A DNA stretch of 64,000 nt from Polynucleobacter sp. UB-Tiil-W10 (GCF_018881605.1 NZ_JACVPZ010000001.1:124001-188000), one strand, 5' to 3'; shown: positions 52,005-61,802, counted from the first letter of the stretch. Program-made: numbers and translations. Notes: generated from the sequence alone by a model not told the origin.

Positions 52005-52709
52005 TTACTTGGTGGCTTCTCGTAGCAAATCAGCGTGTGGAATATGGCGAACATCAGAGCCTTTTGCAATATAGATCACAAATTCCGCAATATTTTTCGC
52101 ATGATCGCCGATACGTTCAATAGCCTTAGCTATCGTTAGCATGTCTAGACCAGTGCTGATTGTATGGGGATCTTCAGACATATAAGTAATTAACTTACGC
52201 ACAAAGCCTCTAAATTCCTCATCAATCTGACGATCTTCAGCAACCACCTCTGCAGCAGCTACAGTATCAAGTCTTGCAAATGCATCCAAACTACGGCGCA
52301 ATAAAGTAATTGCCATCTGTCCTGATAGACGAATTTCCGCAACGTTAATATTGTGTGGTGAGCCTGACTCAATTAAGCGTTTAGTGCGCTTAGCAACACG
52401 CTCCGCTTCATCACCAGCTCGCTCCAAATTCGTAATCGCCTTAGATACAGCCATTACCAAACGAAGATCGCGGGCCGTAGGTTGACGGCGAGCAATTAGT
52501 TCCGTGCAAGCTAAATCAATCTGAATTTCAAGATCATTAACTAGCTTTTCGTTTTCAATAACGATATTGCAAGTATCAATATCCATTTGCGTAAACGCAC
52601 GCATAGCTGTAGCAATTTGCGACTCAACTAACCCGCCCATTTCAAGTAATCGGCTTGATAGTGAGTTTAGATCAGCATCAAATTGTGATGATAGGTGTTT
52701 ATCTGGCAT
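52005..52709 (-). CDS. phoU: PhoU phosphate signalling regulator
   Basis: This 234-aa protein has two three-helix bundles with the metal-binding patterns AGDEAERVAKR and ERIGDHAKNIAE. It links the Pst transporter to PhoR and keeps the regulon off in high phosphate. It is in the operon between pstB and phoB. Confidence 0.94.
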   Translation of the reverse strand: MPDKHLSSQFDADLNSLSSRLLEMGGLVESQIATAMRAFTQMDIDTCNIVIENEKLVNDLEIQIDLACTELIARRQPTARDLRLVMAVSKAITNLERAGDEAERVAKRTKRLIESGSPHNINVAEIRLSGQMAITLLRRSLDAFARLDTVAAAEVVAEDRQIDEEFRGFVRKLITYMSEDPHTISTGLDMLTIAKAIERIGDHAKNIAEFVIYIAKGSDVRHIPHADLLREATK

Positions 52710-52722
52710 TTAATGTCTCCAA

Positions 52723-53571
52723 TTAACCGAAGCGACCAGTAATATAGTCTTCAGTTTCTTTACGCTTAGGCTTGATAAAGATTTCGTCTGTTTTACCATA
52801 CTCAATCAGACTACCTAAGTACATATAAGCAGTGTAATCGGATACGCGAGCTGCCTGTTGCATATTGTGAGTCACAATTGCAATGGTGTAATCGTGCTTT
52901 AACTCATTGATCAATTCTTCGATTTTTCCAGTAGAAATTGGATCCAATGCTGAGGTTGGCTCATCTAGCAAAATCACCGAAGGCTTTACTGCTACGCCAC
53001 GTGCAATACATAAGCGCTGCTGTTGTCCGCCTGAGAGAGATAAACCGCTCTGATTTAGCTTATCTTTTGCTTCCGTCCATAAAGCGGCTTTATTTAAAGC
53101 CCACTCTACACGCTCATCCATTTCTGAACGGGAAAGCTTTTCATAAAGACGCACACCAAATGCAATATTTTCATAAATTGACATAGGGAATGGTGTTGGT
53201 TTTTGAAAAACCATTCCAATACGTGAGCGCAATAGGTTTAAATCCTGACCTGGCTCAAGAATATTTTGGCCGTAGAAATTGATTTCACCTTCAGCGCGCT
53301 GACCTGGATAAAGATCGTACATGCGATTTAAAGTACGCAATAAGGTGGATTTACCACAACCTGAAGGGCCAATAAATGCAGTTACCTTGCCTTGCTCAAT
53401 ATCCAGGTTGATGTCTTTTAAGCCCTGAAAGGAGCCATAAAAGAAGTTCAGATTTCTAACTTCAAGCGCATTGATAGCTGCCTGTCCTGATTGTTGATTT
53501 ATTACTTCCACTTTACCCCCTTGACTATCAATCTTATTTAAGTCAAACATTGTTTTCATATTACTCATCAT
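52723..53571 (-). CDS. pstB: Phosphate ABC transporter ATPase
   Basis: This 282-aa protein has Walker [23 protein letters not shown] and [13 protein letters not shown]. Several ATGs are possible in a row near the start; the one used overlaps the pstA stop, as usual in pst operons. A frame running 28 codons further upstream has no PstB similarity. The N-terminus is about 20 residues longer than in E. coli. Confidence 0.94.
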   Translation of the reverse strand: MMSNMKTMFDLNKIDSQGGKVEVINQQSGQAAINALEVRNLNFFYGSFQGLKDINLDIEQGKVTAFIGPSGCGKSTLLRTLNRMYDLYPGQRAEGEINFYGQNILEPGQDLNLLRSRIGMVFQKPTPFPMSIYENIAFGVRLYEKLSRSEMDERVEWALNKAALWTEAKDKLNQSGLSLSGGQQQRLCIARGVAVKPSVILLDEPTSALDPISTGKIEELINELKHDYTIAIVTHNMQQAARVSDYTAYMYLGSLIEYGKTDEIFIKPKRKETEDYITGRFG

Positions 53572-54434
53572 CCTTGGACCTTCTCGCGGAATACCACTCG
53601 CGCCAAAATATTTAAGCCGAGAACGGCAAATGTAATGAGCAGAGCACCGCCCCACGCTAATTCAACCCAGTTGTCGTATGGACTCATGGCAAATTGGAAA
53701 ATCACCACCGGCAAGTTAGCCATTGGTGCATTCATATTGGTTGAGAAGAATTGATTATTTAAGGCGGTAAATAGCAATGGAGCTGTTTCACCGCTCACGC
53801 GAGCAAGCGCAAGCAAGATGCCAGTCATCACACCACTCTGAGCAGCGCGCAAAGTAATCATGAAGGCTACCTTCCACTTTGGCGTACCCAAGGCGTAAGC
53901 TGCTTCGCGCAAGCTACCTGGCACCAAACGCAACATATTTTCGGTGGTACGAACTACAACCGGTATAGCAATAAGTGCCAAAGCAATGGTGCCAGCCCAT
54001 CCTGAGAAGTGCTTTGCCTGCGCAACCACAAAGGCGTACACAAACAATCCAATCACAATGGATGGCGCAGAAAGCATGATGTCTGTAACAAAGCGAGTAA
54101 CGGCAGCAACACGGCTGCGGTCGCCATATTCAGACAAATATAGTCCTGCTAAAACACCAATAGGTGTACTGATTAAAGTACAGCTTCCCACCAGCATAAG
54201 ACTTCCAACAATCGCATTAGCAAGACCGCCACCCTCAGATCCTGGAGCCGGAGTGCTATGGGTAAAAAGATTCAAATCAATTGCTGATAGGCCTTTAAAT
54301 ACTAAAACGCTCAAAATCCAAAGCAAAAAGACCATACCCAAAGTCATTGCACCCATCGAGAGGGTTAAACCAATCTTGTTTGCCCGCTTTCGCTTGGCAA
54401 AGATAGATTGATCAATATTAGAAGTATTGTTCAT
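53568..54434 (-). CDS. pstA: Phosphate ABC transporter permease PstA
   Basis: This 288-aa protein has six membrane helices and the EAA-like loop [20 protein letters not shown]. The start used overlaps pstC by four bases (ATGA) and has AGGG nine bases upstream. An earlier ATG would overlap pstC by 46 bases. Confidence 0.94.
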   Translation of the reverse strand: MNNTSNIDQSIFAKRKRANKIGLTLSMGAMTLGMVFLLWILSVLVFKGLSAIDLNLFTHSTPAPGSEGGGLANAIVGSLMLVGSCTLISTPIGVLAGLYLSEYGDRSRVAAVTRFVTDIMLSAPSIVIGLFVYAFVVAQAKHFSGWAGTIALALIAIPVVVRTTENMLRLVPGSLREAAYALGTPKWKVAFMITLRAAQSGVMTGILLALARVSGETAPLLFTALNNQFFSTNMNAPMANLPVVIFQFAMSPYDNWVELAWGGALLITFAVLGLNILARVVFREKVQG

Positions 54435-55417
54435 GTTTTCAATCCCTGCTTTTTCTCCATATTGCTCAGCATCCACTTAGCGCACGCTAATACAACGAAG
54501 GTAATAATGAACAGAGCTAAACCTAAGGCAAATAAAGAAGATAAATGATTGCCTACTTCAGCCTCCCCAAATTCATTGGCCAGAGTGGAAGCAATTGAGG
54601 TGCCTGGAGCAAATAGCGAAGCAGATAAGCGATGTGCATTGCCAATCACAAAGGTGACCGCCATCGTTTCACCAAGTGCTCTACCCAAACCCAGCATGAC
54701 GCCACCAATTACACCAGCCTTGGTATAAGGAAGAACAACATTTTTTACCACTTCCCAAGTAGTGCAACCAATACCGTAGGCAGATTCTTTAAGGACAGGC
54801 GGAACGATTTCAAACACATCTCGCATGACAGATGCAATGAAAGGCAAAATCATCATTGCCAAGATTAATCCGGCACATAGAATACCAATGCCATTAAATG
54901 CACCGGAGAATAAGATGCCTAAACCAGGAATTTGCCCCAAGGTAGCAGCTAAAGCAGGCTGGATGTATTCAGCAAACAATGGCGCAAAAATAAACAAACC
55001 AAACATACCGTAGATGATGGATGGAACTGCAGCCAGGAGTTCTACAGCAGTGCCAAGAGGTCTACGAAGCGGTCCAGGGCAGAGCTCCGTTAAGAATACG
55101 GCAATACCAAAACTCAAGGGAACGGCAATCAATAATGCAATTAATGAGGTAACGACTGTTCCATAAATAGCAATTAATCCACCAAACTCACCATTCACCA
55201 CGTCCCACTCTTGTGAGAAGAAAAATCCAGGGCCAAAAGTATGCAAAGCTGGCCATGCATTCATGAAGAGCGAAATCAGAATGCCCATCAAAGCAATTAA
55301 GACAGATACGGCGAAGAATTGCGTAATTCCATGGAACAGGAAATCCTGAACTCGCTGCAATTTAGCGATCTTTAGAGCCTGCGGTGTAGGCGCCGAATGC
55401 GACTGAATAATATCCAT
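54431..55417 (-). CDS. pstC: Phosphate ABC transporter permease PstC
   Basis: This 328-aa protein has six or more membrane helices, [28 protein letters not shown] and the EAA loop [16 protein letters not shown]. It pairs with PstA. An RNA hairpin separates it from pstS. Confidence 0.94.
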   Translation of the reverse strand: MDIIQSHSAPTPQALKIAKLQRVQDFLFHGITQFFAVSVLIALMGILISLFMNAWPALHTFGPGFFFSQEWDVVNGEFGGLIAIYGTVVTSLIALLIAVPLSFGIAVFLTELCPGPLRRPLGTAVELLAAVPSIIYGMFGLFIFAPLFAEYIQPALAATLGQIPGLGILFSGAFNGIGILCAGLILAMMILPFIASVMRDVFEIVPPVLKESAYGIGCTTWEVVKNVVLPYTKAGVIGGVMLGLGRALGETMAVTFVIGNAHRLSASLFAPGTSIASTLANEFGEAEVGNHLSSLFALGLALFIITFVVLACAKWMLSNMEKKQGLKT

Positions 55418-55442
55418 TTAGATAGGCTTATTTAAATATTAA

Positions 55443-55470
55443 AACAGCCCCACAACGCTGTGGAGCTGTT
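55443..55470 (-). terminator. Attenuator hairpin between pstS and pstC
   Basis: On the minus strand AACAGC-T-CCACA, a 4-base loop and TGTGG-G-GCTGTT are followed by four T. Partial termination here would make more PstS than membrane components, as known for many binding-protein operons. Confidence 0.65.
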
Positions 55471-55505
55471 CATTAAAGAATGCTTAAAGATATGACCATC
55501 AAGCT

Positions 55506-56528
55506 TTACTTAGTTACAACCTTTGTGAATACATTCTTGCGAATGAAATCAGTTGTCGCGTCAGGCATTGGAACGTAATCCAACTCTTCCGCCATTTTTT
55601 TGCCATCCTTGAAAGCAAAATCAAAGAACTTGATCACTTCAGCTGCATTGGCCTTGTTTTCTGGATTCTTGTACAACAAGATAAAAGAAGCGCCAGTAAT
55701 TGGCCATGACTTAGCACCAGAAGCATTGGTAATGAATGTTCCCATGCCAGGAATCTTGGACCAATCAGTACCAGCTGCGGCAGCAGAGAATGTTAGGTCG
55801 TCAGGAGCCACAAAATTACCGTCTTTGTTTTTCAAAGAGATAAATGTCATTTTATTTTTCTTGGCATACGCATACTCAACATAACCAACAGAGTTCTTAA
55901 CACGGGTTACGTTTGCAGCAACACCTTCATTGCCTTTGCCGCCAACTGTAGAGGCTGCTGGCCACTTCACGTTAGCACCAGAACCAACTGAATCTTTGAA
56001 CAAAGTGCTTGTTTTTGCCAAGTAATCAGTAAAAATTGCGGTAGTACCTGAACCATCTGCACGCGTTACCACAGTGATTGGACCAGAAGGAATCTTCACG
56101 CCTGGGTTCATGATCGCAATACGCTTATCGCCCCAATCAGAAATGATGCCCTGGAAAATGTCAGCCAAAGTTGGGCCATCCAACTTGATTTCGCCTGGCT
56201 TAACGCCATCAACGTTAATGACCGGAACCACGCCGCCAATGATGGCTGGAAATTGAACCATGCCGTCTTTTTCTAAATCTTCAAACTTCACTGGGTTGTC
56301 AGTAGCACCGAAATCAACAGTCTTTGCTTTGATTTGCTTTATGCCACCAGAGGAGCCAATAGACTGATAGTTCAAATTTGAGCCAGTTTTAGCTTTAAAG
56401 GCTTCTGCCCACTTTGCATAAATTGGGTATGGGAATGTTGCGCCTGCACCCGTCATGTCAACAGCAAAAGCTGTCGGAGCAAGCGAAATAGCGCTAATAA
56501 CTAGTGCTTTTTTCAAAAAAGATTTCAT
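55506..56528 (-). CDS. pstS: Periplasmic phosphate-binding protein PstS
   Basis: This 340-aa protein has a signal peptide of 22 residues ending AFA, then DMTGAGATFPYPIYAKWAEAF and the phosphate site blocks GSSGGIKQI and TRADGSGTTAIFTDYL. A frame 20 codons longer would overlap the Pho box, so the ATG at 56528 is preferred. It leads the pstSCAB-phoUBR cluster. Confidence 0.95.
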   Translation of the reverse strand: MKSFLKKALVISAISLAPTAFAVDMTGAGATFPYPIYAKWAEAFKAKTGSNLNYQSIGSSGGIKQIKAKTVDFGATDNPVKFEDLEKDGMVQFPAIIGGVVPVINVDGVKPGEIKLDGPTLADIFQGIISDWGDKRIAIMNPGVKIPSGPITVVTRADGSGTTAIFTDYLAKTSTLFKDSVGSGANVKWPAASTVGGKGNEGVAANVTRVKNSVGYVEYAYAKKNKMTFISLKNKDGNFVAPDDLTFSAAAAGTDWSKIPGMGTFITNASGAKSWPITGASFILLYKNPENKANAAEVIKFFDFAFKDGKKMAEELDYVPMPDATTDFIRKNVFTKVVTK

Positions 56529-56589
56529 GTAGATTGTCCTGATATTGAAATAACGCAACATTGCGATACTAGGACGATACGTTTTCACT

Positions 56590-56607
56590 ATGACGATTTA
56601 ATGACAA
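56590..56607 (-). promoter_or_regulatory. Pho box of pstS
   Basis: On the minus strand TTGTCAT-TAAA-TCGTCAT keeps 7-4-7 spacing, with 6/7 and 5/7 matches. It ends 61 bp before the pstS start codon. Confidence 0.7.
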
Positions 56608-56712
56608 AGTCTTATTTATAAATAATTTTCATATAAAACAATGACTTAATGAAAATAGTGAAAACTTAAAAAAGAGCAGTTTGGCAATCTAGAGGGTGCT
56701 CAATCCAGCAGA

Positions 56713-57726
56713 TTAAATGATCCTTTTTAGCTTTAAAGCTGCATAAACTGCCGCGCCAGTAATCGACATGATGACCATCACCTCATAAAAAGAGCCTTTT
56801 AGCCCTGGAAGATCCTCCATATTCATACCCATAACCCCTGTTATCAAAGTCATAGGAAGAAAGATCACCGTCATTACGGACAAAACTTGCAAGTTTTTAG
56901 CATTAAATTCCGCCACATGGGCCGCTTGCTCATCCTGTAGCACCTTTGCGCGATCGTAAAGGCTCGAAATCTCTTGCACCAAGTAGGAGAGCAAATCTAA
57001 GTCATCATTGAGGCGATTCTTATCCTCATCACTAAACCAGTATGGGAGGCGTTTTAACAAGCGATGCAAGGCTATTAATTCTGGTGAAAAATGCCTGCGG
57101 AGGCGGCTACATTGAATGCGTATCCTGCCAAGATTTTCATGCTCCGGAAACTCCCTTCCTTTGAGTAGTTTTTCCTCTAAATCATCCATATCCTCTGAAA
57201 GATGGGCCAATAGTGTTCGCAAGTGCTCGGCACGTAAATCCAATAACTCATGAAATAACTCAATAGCAGAGGCTGGATTAAGCTGACCGCCCCTTAAGTC
57301 ATACCGCAATTTGTCAGTAGTTCTGAGGGGGTTATTGCGCAAGGAAATCATTAGTCTTGGAGTAACAATTGCCCAAAGTGTGCCTAAGCTTGAGTCACCA
57401 GACTCCTCTCCAAACTCTTGCTGAAAGTCATTCATCACCATCAAAAGACAATCATTTAACTTTTCAATGCGTTCCAAGCGGCTCAGATTGACACCCTCTT
57501 GAATCATCTCTACTACGCGCTCAGGAATCAGTGGCGTATTTTCAAGCCATCGCTGTATTTGAGAATTGGATAGGTTTAAATGCAGCCAGACAGAGATATC
57601 TGGATTTTCAAGTGCGTCAGCAATTTCAAATAAAGGAATTTCGTACCCATCACCCGATATAGGCATAGCCCAGGCAAATACAACGCCTGCAACTGGAAAA
57701 GGTTTTTCAATGATTTCTATAGCCAT
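56713..57726 (-). CDS. CorA/ZntB family divalent cation transporter
   Basis: This 337-aa protein has a large cytoplasmic funnel domain and two C-terminal helices, the first followed by GVMGMNMEDLPG with the GMN selectivity motif. It carries Mg, Co or Zn. Whether it is CorA or ZntB cannot be settled. The ATG used gives MAIEIIEKPF; six more codons upstream are possible. A Pho-like box lies 42-59 bp upstream, shared with the divergent barrel gene. Confidence 0.88.
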   Translation of the reverse strand: MAIEIIEKPFPVAGVVFAWAMPISGDGYEIPLFEIADALENPDISVWLHLNLSNSQIQRWLENTPLIPERVVEMIQEGVNLSRLERIEKLNDCLLMVMNDFQQEFGEESGDSSLGTLWAIVTPRLMISLRNNPLRTTDKLRYDLRGGQLNPASAIELFHELLDLRAEHLRTLLAHLSEDMDDLEEKLLKGREFPEHENLGRIRIQCSRLRRHFSPELIALHRLLKRLPYWFSDEDKNRLNDDLDLLSYLVQEISSLYDRAKVLQDEQAAHVAEFNAKNLQVLSVMTVIFLPMTLITGVMGMNMEDLPGLKGSFYEVMVIMSITGAAVYAALKLKRII

Positions 57727-57767
57727 CAATAAATTGTATGGCACAAATTAAAAGGGTTCGTGCAGGC

Positions 57768-57785
57768 CTGACATCAAAATGACAT
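57768..57785. promoter_or_regulatory. Pho-box-like site between corA-type and barrel genes
   Basis: CTGACAT-CAAA-ATGACAT has 7-4-7 spacing. Read on the minus strand, ATGTCAT and ATGTCAG match CTGTCAT in 6/7 and 5/7 positions. It could serve either divergent gene. Confidence 0.45.
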
Positions 57786-57838
57786 GAAATTGGTCTAAAC
57801 AGATTGCTTTACTAATCAGCTCGCTGCGTAAGACCTTC

Positions 57839-58669
57839 ATGAAAAGCTTATGTCTTACTCTTTTAATTGTGCCGACATTCGTTTTTGGATTTGAACCTTT
57901 AAATACTGATGATGCAGGAACTGTAAAAGCCGGCGGCAATCAGATAGAGCAGTATTTTTTCTCCATCAATCGATATGGCGGAATGCAACAGGCAGATATC
58001 ATCACTCCAGGCGAAGAGTACACAGGCAGAACGGATGCAAAGGCTTTTCCATTTACCTATACACGTGGATTAAGTGATCAAGTAGAGGCGTCGCTCTCTG
58101 CGACTTACTACAACGAACCCAGCGGCAGTTACTCAAAGTTCTCCAACTATGTATTAGCGAGTAAGTGGCGGTTTCATGAGGACAGCGATCTAGGCTATGC
58201 TCTTGCCGTTAAGCCAACGGTTGTATTGCCTGCTGGTAAACAGCAACAAGTTGCAGGATTAGGCTTAGCCGCGTTTAACTATGGCGTCAACTTCATTGCC
58301 TCCAAATATTGGCAAGATATAGAGTTGCACCTGAACATGATGTACATGCGCTCGCCCTACAATATAAATTACAGCGTCGGGACTTCTAGCGATCTCAATC
58401 GTACGAATATCTTTTTAATTTCTCTTGCCCCTGTTTGGTCTATATCGAAGAATTTGAAAATCGCATTAGACATTGGGGCGGCGACTAATCCACCCTCCTC
58501 CGAGCAATACTTAAGTCATTACGCCCTGATTGCCGGAATTTATTCCCTTACCGATAGCGTAGATCTTGGTATCTCCTATATGCGGACCGGGTCAAACTAT
58601 GGCGAAACTTTTGCATCGCAACAAGCCGGTGCCACACGTAGCGAAGTTGGCATCACTTGGAGATTTTAA
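57839..58669 (+). CDS. Outer-membrane barrel protein, MetA-like
   Basis: This 276-aa protein has a signal peptide ending FGFE. The mature part has LNTDDAGTVKAGGNQIEQYF and many amphipathic strands, ending in GITWRF with the C-terminal Phe. It resembles the transporter-like family PF13557 but is only weakly assigned. In this region it may let substrates or phosphate esters pass. Confidence 0.75.
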   Translation: MKSLCLTLLIVPTFVFGFEPLNTDDAGTVKAGGNQIEQYFFSINRYGGMQQADIITPGEEYTGRTDAKAFPFTYTRGLSDQVEASLSATYYNEPSGSYSKFSNYVLASKWRFHEDSDLGYALAVKPTVVLPAGKQQQVAGLGLAAFNYGVNFIASKYWQDIELHLNMMYMRSPYNINYSVGTSSDLNRTNIFLISLAPVWSISKNLKIALDIGAATNPPSSEQYLSHYALIAGIYSLTDSVDLGISYMRTGSNYGETFASQQAGATRSEVGITWRF

Positions 58670-58756
58670 ATTTCAGTTAGGGCAAGAAATATTAAATTGT
58701 CACAATCTCGTAGCAAACTAAAGGTAATCCCATTACATTTACACTGGAGCAACTAA

Positions 58757-59176
58757 ATGTACTATCAGATTATTCCTTTAGAAATGGGCTCTTTAGTAGA
58801 GCGCAATGTCTTTCAGCAATCAAATAAAGAAATGAAATGTGGCATGGTCTGGAAGCTAGGTTCAGTTTTAACCAACATTAAGCCCGTATTCATTAAGGCA
58901 TACGATCCCAATATTGGCATCTGCATTCAAGATATCCCCGGTGGTGTAATCAGCAAAACTTATGATGGGGAAAAAGTAATTTATTTTTCCGATACCGTCG
59001 AAGAAGATGAGCAAGATGAGTTAACAGATATCTTTTATCAAAGTAATCGAAAGTATTCAAAGAGTTATGAAGATGTCTACCATGATTTGGGATGGACTCA
59101 TATAAGCTCAGAGGCCTATATATTTGGCGAGCTTGAAATCAAAGAATTGGATGATGCTCCTATTTCTTATAAATAG
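58757..59176 (+). CDS. Hypothetical cytoplasmic protein
   Basis: This 139-aa protein has no signal peptide and no domain I recognise. The C-terminal half is very acidic (DTVEEDEQDELTD). GGAG lies eight bases before the ATG. It is two bases before the secreted phosphatase gene and probably cotranscribed. Confidence 0.65.
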   Translation: MYYQIIPLEMGSLVERNVFQQSNKEMKCGMVWKLGSVLTNIKPVFIKAYDPNIGICIQDIPGGVISKTYDGEKVIYFSDTVEEDEQDELTDIFYQSNRKYSKSYEDVYHDLGWTHISSEAYIFGELEIKELDDAPISYK

Positions 59177-59178
59177 CC

Positions 59179-60153
59179 ATGAAATCACTTAAAGCATTAT
59201 TCGCTGGTCTATTTATCGCATGCTCTTTGGCAGCCTCTGCGCAGTCATTGGAGGCATTTAAATTTATAGCCTTGGGTGATATGCCCTATTTCATCCCGAA
59301 AGATTATGTTCGTTATGAACGGATAATTTCAACGATCAATCAGACCAATCCGAGTTTTAGTATCTTTATTGGCGATACTAAATCAGGCTCAACACCCTGT
59401 AGCGATGAATACAATCAAAAAGTTAAGGGATATTTCAATCAATTTACATCTCCATTAATCTATAGCATTGGAGACAATGAGTGGACCGATTGTCATCGTC
59501 AGCTGGCGGGATCTTACGATCCCCTAGAACGTTTAGATAGCCTGAGAAGTACTTTCTTTGACACCCCAAAAAGTTTTGGAAAAAAACAGATTGACCTCAT
59601 TAGACAAGCTGATACAGATCCAAAGTACAAGAAGTTTGTTGAAAACTCTTACTGGGTAAAGAATCATTTTTTGTTTGTCAGCTTACACATTCCCGGCTCT
59701 AACAATAACTTTGAGCGCAATGAGCAAGCAAAAGCAGAGTACTACGAACGCAATCAAGCCAATTTAGACTGGATTCAAAGTGCCTTTACCCTTGCATCAA
59801 CTAAGGGGTATTTAGGAATTGTTTTTTGCTACCAAGCCGATATGTTTTATACGCCTACACAAGCAACTGATGCGGATAGCGGGTATCGAGATACATTACA
59901 TGCTTTAAGTAAAAATGCACAGGAATTCAAAAAACCTGTACTTTTAATTCATGGTGATAGCCATCACCTCATTATTGATCAACCACTAAAAACTGTAGAT
60001 CAGAAACATACACTTGAGAACGTTCTCCGCCTAGAGCTGATGGGCGCAGAACAAGTCCAAGCCGTCATGATTGGGATAAATCCAAAGTCCGAACAACCAT
60101 TTAGCTTTACGCCAATTCTGCTAAGACAAAATATGAGTATTCCAAAACCCTAA
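59179..60153 (+). CDS. Secreted calcineurin-like metallophosphatase
   Basis: This 324-aa protein has a signal peptide ending ASAQ, and metal-binding blocks ALGDMPY (D34), IGDTKSG (D66), IGDNEW (D99, N100), VSLHIPGS and HGDSHH. The second His-rich block is typical of the superfamily. It probably hydrolyses phosphate esters in the periplasm. It is two bases after the hypothetical gene. The Pho-controlled small RNA candidate follows. Confidence 0.82.
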   Translation: MKSLKALFAGLFIACSLAASAQSLEAFKFIALGDMPYFIPKDYVRYERIISTINQTNPSFSIFIGDTKSGSTPCSDEYNQKVKGYFNQFTSPLIYSIGDNEWTDCHRQLAGSYDPLERLDSLRSTFFDTPKSFGKKQIDLIRQADTDPKYKKFVENSYWVKNHFLFVSLHIPGSNNNFERNEQAKAEYYERNQANLDWIQSAFTLASTKGYLGIVFCYQADMFYTPTQATDADSGYRDTLHALSKNAQEFKKPVLLIHGDSHHLIIDQPLKTVDQKHTLENVLRLELMGAEQVQAVMIGINPKSEQPFSFTPILLRQNMSIPKP

Positions 60154-60221
60154 AGCCGATTAAGAAGGCGGTAATCTTATTAAAACGGTATTCGACAGTA
60201 CATTGATTTTCAGACTATGAA

Positions 60222-60261
60222 CTGTCATCAAAGTCACATCAACCTGTCACATTACATTTGT
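60222..60261 (+). promoter_or_regulatory. Tandem Pho boxes with no protein gene downstream
   Basis: Four 7-mers at exact 11-bp steps: CTGTCAT (60222), GTCACAT (60233), CTGTCAC (60244), CATTTGT (60255). The first and third are perfect matches. A possible -10 (TACTTA) starts at 60274. This is the best Pho array in the window. Confidence 0.82.
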
Positions 60262-60285
60262 AAAGTTAGCTTCTACTTATGGGAG

Positions 60286-60432
60286 ATGAGGTGTAATTCT
60301 CTCGTTACTGGTTACGAATAGTTTGTGCCAACAGCCCATAGGTAACCAAATTCATCACCTTTGAGCCGCAGTCACGCATTCATCATTACCCTAAGTCAGA
60401 TAAAGAAAACCACCCGAAGGTGGTTTTATTCT
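60286..60432 (+). ncRNA. Candidate PhoB-dependent small RNA
   Basis: Between the Pho-controlled promoter and a strong terminator lie about 150 bases with no open frame longer than 11 codons. The RNA can form a 7-bp stem (TGGTTAC at 60309, GTAACCA at 60342) inside a short AGGTG/CACCT helix (60289, 60356), then the terminator. An 11-codon frame starting at 60286 has GGGAG close by, so a leader peptide is a weaker alternative. Confidence 0.65.
60406..60427. terminator. Terminator with CGAA loop
   Basis: AAAACCACC and GGTGGTTTT form a 9-bp stem around CGAA, with T-rich runs on both strands. It ends the small RNA candidate and the convergent lipase gene. Confidence 0.88.
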
Positions 60433-60468
60433 TCTTGCTACCCCAATACTTTGGGGATGCATTCAGAT

Positions 60469-61767
60469 CTATTTTGCGGGACATCCATTTGCCAATGGTT
60501 TACCGGCAATACGATCCTTCACCCAAGCTAAATACATGGGTGCCGATACACCAGGAGTTGTAAAGTGAGTTTGCTCACCTGGCAGCTGATTTCTGCCTAC
60601 GTTCGCCCCCATTGTGCACATCTGCTTTTGATACAGCTCATGCATGACTGGAGGAACGGCGGTATCTTTTGTACCCCAATAAATTACCACTGGAGCAACT
60701 GGCTTTACTGGTTTCACGCTGCCATCAACAAATGCCTTAACCCATGCCATGGAATTAGTGGCTGTTGGCTTCAAGAGGGACTTGTAACTTTCTCCGTAGG
60801 CATAGTTAAAGGTATCCGCCATTACATGAACGCATTTATTACTTGATAGCTTTTCAACAACCTTTGCACCCTCATCAGTCAATACATCAGTCAACTTCAA
60901 ATTAGGGAATGCAGCCTGCGTACCCCAAAGACCCATCATGTAATGCGCAAACAAAAATATGTTAGGGACATTAGCTTGCGTAAACCCGTTCATGAGCTTG
61001 GTTGCACCAGCCTCATCGGTAGGTGGATTTGCAAGCATGACCGCTACATCGTCAGGCGCTAATGCAACAAACCCAAGGTATTGCAGATCATCTGCGGCTG
61101 TGCCTTTTTGAGCCTGATAGTCTGGCAGGCTGGCAGCCGCAATAGTTGCACCACCACCCTGCGACCAACCATAAATGATGGTCTTTTTACCGGCGCCGAC
61201 CTCTTTCATAGAGCTCGCAGCTCTCGCAGAGTTAATTGCGTCTCTACCATTCGTTTGAGCCACTGCGTATTGATGTTTACCGCCACCACCTTGACCTTGA
61301 TAGTCTGTAGCAACAATGACATAACCTTCTTGAATAAATTCCTCTACATTCGGAATACCGTAATCCGTCCAAGAATTACCATCCATTAAGAAGTATTCAT
61401 TTAATGGGGCAGTGGGATTGGTGATTTGTGAAGGGCCACAGTTTTGAGCAGAGCCGGTTGTGCCATGTGCCCAGGCTAAAATTGGTCTACCCTCCTTGGG
61501 TGCCTGCCCAATGGGAGAAATAATGAATCCAGTGGCAATTGTCTTGCGCCCAGCTACATCAGATGAAATATAAGCAATCTTCCAAGCTTGCGCACCTTTT
61601 ACGGAAGTATCAATCTTTTCTTTTTTAATGATCTGCCCCAATTTACCTTCAGGAGCCATTTTCATAACGGCTGCATAAAAAGGCGGCATTGGTGGATCAG
61701 CATGGGCTGCCGAGAAACCAATACCTAGCAGAGAACCTATCACTAGAGTGGAGAGTATTTTTTTCAT
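60469..61767 (-). CDS. Secreted alpha/beta-hydrolase, secretory lipase type
   Basis: This 432-aa protein has a signal peptide ending AAHA. The fold is alpha/beta hydrolase with the nucleophile in YGWSQGGGAT, and WAHGTTGSAQNCGPS earlier as the oxyanion-hole region. A C-terminal Asp (WGTKDTAVPP) and His (EQTHFT) complete a likely triad. The order fits the fungal-type LIP family, also seen in bacteria. The substrate is unknown, probably a lipid or ester. The gene is monocistronic. Confidence 0.85.
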   Translation of the reverse strand: MKKILSTLVIGSLLGIGFSAAHADPPMPPFYAAVMKMAPEGKLGQIIKKEKIDTSVKGAQAWKIAYISSDVAGRKTIATGFIISPIGQAPKEGRPILAWAHGTTGSAQNCGPSQITNPTAPLNEYFLMDGNSWTDYGIPNVEEFIQEGYVIVATDYQGQGGGGKHQYAVAQTNGRDAINSARAASSMKEVGAGKKTIIYGWSQGGGATIAAASLPDYQAQKGTAADDLQYLGFVALAPDDVAVMLANPPTDEAGATKLMNGFTQANVPNIFLFAHYMMGLWGTQAAFPNLKLTDVLTDEGAKVVEKLSSNKCVHVMADTFNYAYGESYKSLLKPTATNSMAWVKAFVDGSVKPVKPVAPVVIYWGTKDTAVPPVMHELYQKQMCTMGANVGRNQLPGEQTHFTTPGVSAPMYLAWVKDRIAGKPLANGCPAK

Positions 61768-61802
61768 ATGCGCCTTTAATTAAAAAAGGAAATAAACTGG
61801 AA

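Noticed and set aside
58694-58711. TTGTCAC followed by TCGTAGC as a Pho box for the 58757 gene
   Set aside because: Only the first 7-mer matches well; the second has few matches.
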